In this document: piece after piece, positions 58,276-64,000 of the stretch
Layout: each line of letters begins with the position of its first letter
Position numbering within the stretch: the first letter of the stretch is position 1
From: Crocodylus rhombifer
Taxonomy: Eukaryota; Chordata; Crocodylia; Crocodylidae
Assembly: GCA_038503035.1 (NCBI GenBank)
Contig: JAVSML010024630.1
Coordinates: 1 to 64,000, forward strand
Reading direction: 5' to 3'
DNA: 64,000 nucleotides
Position numbers and translations under genes: made by a program
The notes under the pieces: model-generated
What the model was told of the DNA's origin: nothing
What the model saw: the letters and a program-made list of their open reading frames with translations, nothing else
Databases searched by the model: none

Positions 58276-59534
58276 CCATTATTAATCATACTGGAGAATG
58301 AGGTCCTGAAAATGGCTCCAAAAGCATGTCTGGAATGACACAACCAGTTCATTTCTAGATTTGGTATGTGCAAGTGGAAGTGCATGGACATAGCTAATTC
58401 AGGGGAATCCTGGCAAAGGAATAATACTGCCATGGTGTAGACATACCCAGTGTTATTTCTTTCTTACAAAGAAAGCAATACTATGTATGCTTAGCTTCCT
58501 GCTAATACAGTGTGATCTTCCCCTCCACTACATTGAGGGGAGTGCCTGTGGTGCACAGCTGTGTACTAACCCTCTATGATGTTCCCCTTTTCCTCCAGTG
58601 ACCAACTACCCACTTCACAGAGAAGAAAATGTAATACACAGAACTGAGTACTGACACTCTATAACCTCTCTCCCTACTTCAGATGAAGGCCATCAACCTG
58701 TATGCAGAGTGGAATACTGATTTATGTACTACCCATGGATGGTATGTTATCATATCCATCCATGTGGTTACAACCATGTGGCTATTTAACTGTTCCATCT
58801 GCATCTTTTTTCAAAGCTGGGACTACCAAGCTAAGATTAGAACGCAAGCGAAATAAATTCAGTCTTCCATACACACTTCACTGACTTGTGCAAGGCTGTT
58901 ATTTTGCCTTCCATAGTTAAACAGCAGACTCAGCTTGCCATAATCATATGGGATTTGGTCATCTCAGTACTGTGAACTTGCAGAGTCCTATATTCAGGAC
59001 CTATGCCTAGGTATAACTTTGGCACTGTTGCTTTGGGGTTCAGTACTTATGCATTTTCAGCTTTTTAACAATTCTCCATTGTATGTCAATATATACATGT
59101 CATTGTCTCAGTTCTATGTCCCAACATGTGTATGAACCATATAGTATGCTGTCTAGACTGCAGATAACAAATGGACCTGCCAACTCAAAGTCCAGTGTTG
59201 TCTGACCTGCAGCAGCTCTATGTACTCACTGCCCAGAACTGATGTTTCCTTCTAGGTTAGCTCCGCTGATATACCTCTCCAAGCCACTGTTTAGCAAAGG
59301 CAAGGCTTATAACATATCCCTTAAATAGACATACCATCCGCAGTAAGTGCAGAGTGCACGGTGAAGGCAAAACCCACAATGATTTTCTTCAGCCTGACTC
59401 TACCTCACAGCACACTGTACTTAGCAGATCTGGTGTTGTGCAGACATAAGCCTTGGTGGCCATGACTTTTGCACTCAGCACCTACACACATAAGCATACT
59501 GTGCCAGAGAGCACCGTCTTGGCTCAGGGCTAGT
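58276..59534. other. Unassigned sequence
   Basis: No coding pattern beyond the transposase end. The 3' end of the Harbinger element may lie here but I could not place a terminal repeat. Confidence 0.35.
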
Positions 59535-60385
59535 AAGTCCATACCCACATCAGCCTGACTTCTATTCCAGGGAAGATCTTAGAAAAGTTTATTAAAGAGG
59601 CCATCCTTAATGGACTGGCAGACACCAACATCCTAAGGGATAACAGAACGGGTTTGTTGCGGGTAGGTCTTGCTTGACCAACCTCATCTCCTTCTACAAT
59701 CAGGTGACCTATCACCTGGACAAGGGAGAAGAGATTGCTGTCATATATCTTGACTTCAAAAAAGCCTTCAGTCTGGTATCCCATGATCACCTCTTGGCGA
59801 AACTGGCCAATTGTGGACTTGGGTCCACCACAATCCGGTGGCTGGGAAATTGGCTCTGTGGTCAGACCCAGAGGGTAGAAATTGATGGAAGCCAATCATC
59901 ATGGTGTCCCGCAAGGCTCTGTCATTGGACCCATATTGTTCAACATCTTCATTAATGATGTGGACACTGGAGTCAGAAGCAGATTGGCCAAGTTTGCCAA
60001 TGACATCAAACTTTGGGGCAAAGCATTCACACCAGAAGACATGTGGGTGATTCAGGCTGACCTGGACAGGCTCAGCAAATGGGTAGATGAGAACCTGATG
60101 GTGTTTAATACTGAAAAATGCAAAGTTCTCCACCTTGGGAAGAAAAACTTGCAGCATCCTTATAGGCTCGGCAGTGCTATACTGGCTAGCACTATGGAAG
60201 AAAGAGACTTGGGGGTCATCATTGACCGCAAGATGAACATGAGCCTGCAATGCAATACTGCTGCTAGTAAAATGACCAAAACACTGGCTTGCATCCATAG
60301 ATGCTTCTCAAACAAATCCCGGGACATCATTCTCCCCTTGTACTTGGCCTTGGTGAGGCCACAGCTGGAGTACTGCATCCAGTGT
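59535..60385 (+). pseudogene. CR1-type LINE, RT segment (different subfamily)
   Basis: RT sequence from TNLISFYNQVTYHLDKGEEI and VIYLDFKKAFSLVSHDHL, then VPQGSVIGPILFNIFINDVD, the catalytic box FAND (normally FADD), then FNTEKCKVLHLGKKNLQHPY and LALVRPQLEYCIQC, where it stops abruptly. One frame change occurs near 59900. The sequence differs clearly from the CR1 copies at 36-39 kb and matches the subfamily at 61.25-63.85 kb. It is joined directly to an inverted segment at 60386. Confidence 0.88.
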
Positions 60386-61232
60386 TGATGATTGCTTACC
60401 CTCACCCAGGCGTCCCTGTCCTTTAATGGGCAGGGGTGCCCCTTGGGACAAGTGAAAAACCAATGCAAAGTACCCATTTAGCAGGTTGGCTTTTTCCTGG
60501 GCATCGGTTGTCAGTTTTCCCATCTGGTTTAGCAGGGGTCTGGTGTTGCCCTTGCTTTTCCTCTGGCTCCCCACGTATCTAAAAAAGGACTTTTTGTTGT
60601 CCTTGATACCTGTAGCTAGTTGGAGTTCAGTTGTAGCCTTGGCTTTCCTGGTTCACTTCCTGCAGGTCTGGACCAGTGAAGAATATTCCTCCTTGGAGGT
60701 GGATCCGGTCCTTCATCCTTTGTAAGTCTTTTTTTAGATGCAGGTGGTCTGCTAGTTCCCTGGAGAGCCAAGGGGGCTGCTGTGCCCTTTCGCTGCCTTT
60801 CCTCGAAGACAGAACAGACTTAGCTTGTACATCCAGAATTGCTTCCTTGAGGAGCAACCTCTCATCCTGAACTCCCCTCCCCTTTGGGTTGTGTTCCCTT
60901 AGGGCCTCACTGACAAGCCTCCTGAGCTTGTCAAAGTCAGTTTTCCTGAAGTCGAGGACTCTGGTATTGCTGACTGGACTTGCCAGCTTAATGGTGAATG
61001 GTGAAGTTGATCAGCTCATGGTCACTGTCACCCAGCTTCCCTTCAATCAATAGGTCACTGATTAGGTCATCTCCCATAGCCAGTACCAGGTCAAGCAGTG
61101 CTTTACCTCTCAACAGCATGTCAACTTCTTGCATCAGATAGAGCTCATCCAGGAATGAGAGAAAGCTTTGCGACCATTCAGGTTTGGCTAAGCTTTCTTC
61201 CCATGAGTTGTCTGTGGCCAGCACACCAGCCT
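60386..61232 (-). pseudogene. CR1-type LINE, inverted endonuclease-linker segment
   Basis: On the minus strand, starting at 61232: ATDNSWEESLAKPEWSQSFL and GDSDHELINFTIHH (endonuclease), then LKEAILDVQAKSV and QQPPWLSRELADHLHLKKDL (linker), then KGNTRPLLNQMGKLTTDAQE (start of the RT region). The order is right and frames change several times. It abuts the plus-strand RT segment at 60385 and the plus-strand copy at 61.25 kb. Confidence 0.85.
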
Positions 61233-61249
61233 AATTGTCTGGGGCCAGC

Positions 61250-63845
61250 ATACTTCAGAGAGAAAGGACTCCTGGGATGACATGGCATTCACCTCACATG
61301 AAGAGGTAAGGGCCTGTTCTGAACCAGGATGGCTGATCTACTGGACAGGGCTTTAAACTGACTTCACTGGGAGATGGGGAAATTCCAAATGGAGCATGCC
61401 TGGGGACTGGCACCCAGAAAAACTTCCACATGGTGGACACTAAGATAACTGTTTTTGAAAATGCTAAAGGAACAGTTCCATGGCATCTCAGGAAATCAAG
61501 GGGGACTTCAATTACCCAGACACAGATTGGGAGGAACACTCGGCTAGTTTGGATCGGTCATGTAGCTTCTTAAACTGTAATTAAGAAGCTCTTTCTGACC
61601 CAGGAAGAGCAAGGACCAACCAGAGGTACTGCTCTCCTAGACTTGGTCTTGGCCAAAGGAGATGCTCTGGTGTGTGCCTTGAACATTGAGGGTAGCCTGG
61701 GCGACAGTGACCATGAGCTCATCAAGTTCACTGTCCACTGCAAGGCTGACAAATCAACTAACAGGATTGAAGTTCTGGATTTCAAAAATGCTGACCTCAA
61801 CAGGCTCAGAGCATCAGTAGGGAAGGTGATGAGAGACCAGGAAGGGAAGGCAAATGAGGTGCATGAAGAGGATACAATCCTTGAAGCACAAAAGAAACAG
61901 TTCCCATGAAGAGGAAAGGTAGAAGAAGGGCTGTGGAAGGCAGGGATAGTCCTCAAGGAGGACTATACAACAGTGGTCCACACTTGTAGGGAAATGATTA
62001 GGAAAGCTAAGGTGGCAACTGAGTTTAAGTTAGCCAAGGGAGTTAAGGACAATGAGAAGTCCTTCCTTAGGTATGTAGGGAGCAGAAGGAAAACAAATGG
62101 AAGCACAGGGCCCCTGCTTAACACCTGGGACAGCTGCTAACAGACACTCAGGAAAAAACTTAGCTCCATTTTGCTTCAGTATTTCACTAGACCAAGGGAA
62201 ATGACAAGCGAGATAAGGATCACAGGGTCCATGGTGGGAATGATGGACTTCCCACTGTAAATGCTGAGCTGATGCAAAACCATCTACAAAAGCTAGACAT
62301 TTATAAGTCAGCAGGACCAAACAGATTTCACCCGAGAGTGCTGATGGAACTGGCTGAGGTAATTGCGAAACCCCTGGCAAACTCTTTCAGAAATCTTGGC
62401 ACACAGGGGAGATCCCTGAGGATTGGAAGAGGGCTAACATTGTGCCCATCTTCAAGAAGGGAATAGGGAGGACCTGGACAACTGTAGGCCAATCAGCCTA
62501 ACCTCCATCCCAGGGAAAATCCTGGAAAAACTCATTAAAGGATCTGTGTGATGTGCTCATTGAGGGTAAGATTCTGAGTGACAACCAGCATGGCTTTGTT
62601 GCAGGTAGGTCTTGTCTTACAAATATCATCTCCTTCTATGAACAGGTTTCTCATCACCTGGACATGGGAGAGAAGGTCGACATTATATACCTAGACTTCC
62701 AAAAGGCTTTTGATCTAGTATCCCACAATATCCTTGTGGAAAAATAGGAAGATTGTGGACTTAACGGCTCAACAGTTCAGTGGGTGGACAACTGGCTGCA
62801 TGGTAGGACCCAGAGAGTTCTCATGAATGGATTTGTGTCATCCTCACGAGAAGTAGCCAGTGGTGTCCCTCAAAAGTCCGCCCTTGGACCGGTGCTTTTC
62901 AACATCTTTATCAGTGATTTGGATGTGGGGGTGAAAAGCTCGCTGGCCAAATTCGCAGACAACACCAAGTTATGGGGGAGTGTGGCCATGCCAGAAGATA
63001 AGTTGCAGATACAGGTGGACCTGGAGAGGCTGGAGAGTTGGGAGGACCAAAACCAAACCAAGTTCAACACTCAGAAATGTAAGGTGCTCCATCTGGGGGG
63101 GCAAACAATCCCTAACATACCTACAGGCTTGGTGATGACAATTTGACTTGCACCATGACTGAAAGGGACCTAGGGGTAGTGATCGACCATCACATGAACA
63201 TGAGCCAGCACTGCAATGCTGTGGCCAGCAGGGCAAACAACACACTGGCATGCATTAAGCATTGCATCTCATAAAAAACTAAGTGCTACTCCCACTGTAC
63301 TTCACCTTGGTGAGACTGCAGCTGGAGTATTGTGTCCAGTTCTGGTCACTGCACTTCAACAAGGACATGGAAAACCTTGAGTGGGTCCAGAGAAGAGCCA
63401 CCCATGATCAAGGACTTGCAAGACAAGCCATGTGAGGAGAGGCTGAGGGACTTCAGCCTCTTCAGCCTACAGAAGAGAAGGCTGAGAGTGGACTTGGTAG
63501 TGGCTTACCACTACATCCAGGGAGAACATCAATTTCTTGGTGAACACCTGTTCACCAGGGCACCCCAGAGGAAGACCAGGAGCAATGAATACAAATTTCT
63601 GAAGGGCTACTTCAGGCTCAATTCCAGGAAAAACTCCTTCACAGTCAGGGTGTCCAGACTGTGGAATAGACTCCCTCCAATGGTGGTGCAGTCATCTATC
63701 CTGGAAATCTTCAAAAGGAGACTAGACAGCCACCTCGCTGGGGTCACTTGACCCCAGTTGTCTTTTCCTGACTAGTGCAGGTGGACTGGACCCCGTGATC
63801 TACAAGGTCCCTTCCAGGACCTAACAATCTATGAATCCATGATTG
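61250..63845 (+). pseudogene. CR1-type LINE, ORF2 to 3' end
   Basis: It begins near the ORF1-ORF2 junction (GCTTTAAACTGACTTC at about 61350). Blocks in order: GDSDHELIKFTVHC in the endonuclease near 61710, YKSAGPNRFHPRVLMELAEV near 62310, NQHGFVAGRSCLTNIISFYE near 62590, [34 protein letters not shown], catalytic box FADN, and RLWNRLPPMVVQSSILEIFK near 63660, followed by a short degenerate 3' tail near 63830. Several frameshifts. The LAGVT end and 3'UTR are present. Confidence 0.9.
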
Positions 63846-64000
63846 TGACATGATTTATTTTGTGATTGTTGCAGAACTGGGACATAAAATGCTTGTTTCC
63901 CACCCCTAGGCATATTCTTCCATAAGCTTGGCATTGTGCTTTTAGTTTTGCATGCTGCTTTCTGCAGTACCAACACTGGAGCCTGAGGACTGGATTCTAT

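Noticed and set aside
59535..61232. Twin-priming (5' inversion) of a single CR1
   Set aside because: Twin priming leaves the intact 3' end last with the 5' part inverted. Here neither orientation gives a terminal 3' end next to the join, so I treat it as a rearrangement or composite.
1..64000. CRISPR arrays, bacterial operons, tRNA or rRNA genes, host exons
   Set aside because: Repeat content is vertebrate. I found no direct-repeat/spacer array, no tRNA cloverleaf that I could support, and no host protein domain with flanking splice sites.

Overview
The window looks like non-genic, repeat-dense DNA from a large vertebrate genome, most likely a reptile and probably a crocodilian, with turtle as the main alternative. 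The reasons are many CR1 LINEs ending in ATGAAACT-type 3' tails, PIF/Harbinger and hAT DNA transposons, a Gypsy gag relic, a Tx1/L1-like LINE relic and a class I (gammaretrovirus-like) endogenous retrovirus. The organism is inferred from repeat content. No host protein-coding exon, tRNA or rRNA gene could be supported.

Layout. 0.2-3.4 kb: two minus-strand CR1 pieces flanking a Gypsy gag relic. 4.76-13.34 kb: a complete minus-strand provirus with CTAG target-site duplications, two 611-bp LTRs differing at 5 positions, a primer binding site, a polypurine tract, gag, pro-pol and env. Gag through pol lie in one frame broken by stop codons, whereas the 548-codon env is fully open. 15.1-20.2 kb: a degenerate ~200-bp array, then a Harbinger Myb/SANT-like accessory gene (copy A) split by an LTR-like repeat. 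21.2-24.6 kb: a CR1 with 5'UTR, ORF1 and most of ORF2, followed by a second copy of the same LTR-like repeat. 26.5-28.4 kb: a Tx1/L1-like relic. 29.1-29.4 kb: a 33-bp minisatellite. 30.5-34.4 kb: a Harbinger transposase relic (minus) and a divergent Myb/SANT gene (plus, copy C). 35.2-35.65 kb: a short hAT element with an exact 8-bp target duplication. 35.9-39.6 kb: two CR1s head-to-tail. 40.3-41.8 kb: Myb/SANT copy B (minus). 41.75-44.1 kb: a tandem repeat of 0.93-0.96 kb units, with another unit at 48.3-49.3 kb. 45.75-48.15 kb: a putative hAT-like element holding an array of alternately inverted units, into which a solo LTR of the provirus family has inserted. 51.3-54.35 kb: CR1. 54.7-55.8 kb: a foldback element. 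57.3-58.3 kb: a second Harbinger transposase relic. 59.5-63.85 kb: three CR1 pieces in +, -, + orientation.

Nothing here reads as a host pathway. The sequence records successive insertions and nested elements. The most biologically interesting parts are the young provirus with its open envelope gene and the spliced Harbinger accessory gene family, which keeps splice sites between inverted copies. All comparisons were made by eye, so boundaries of old repeats are approximate to tens of bases.
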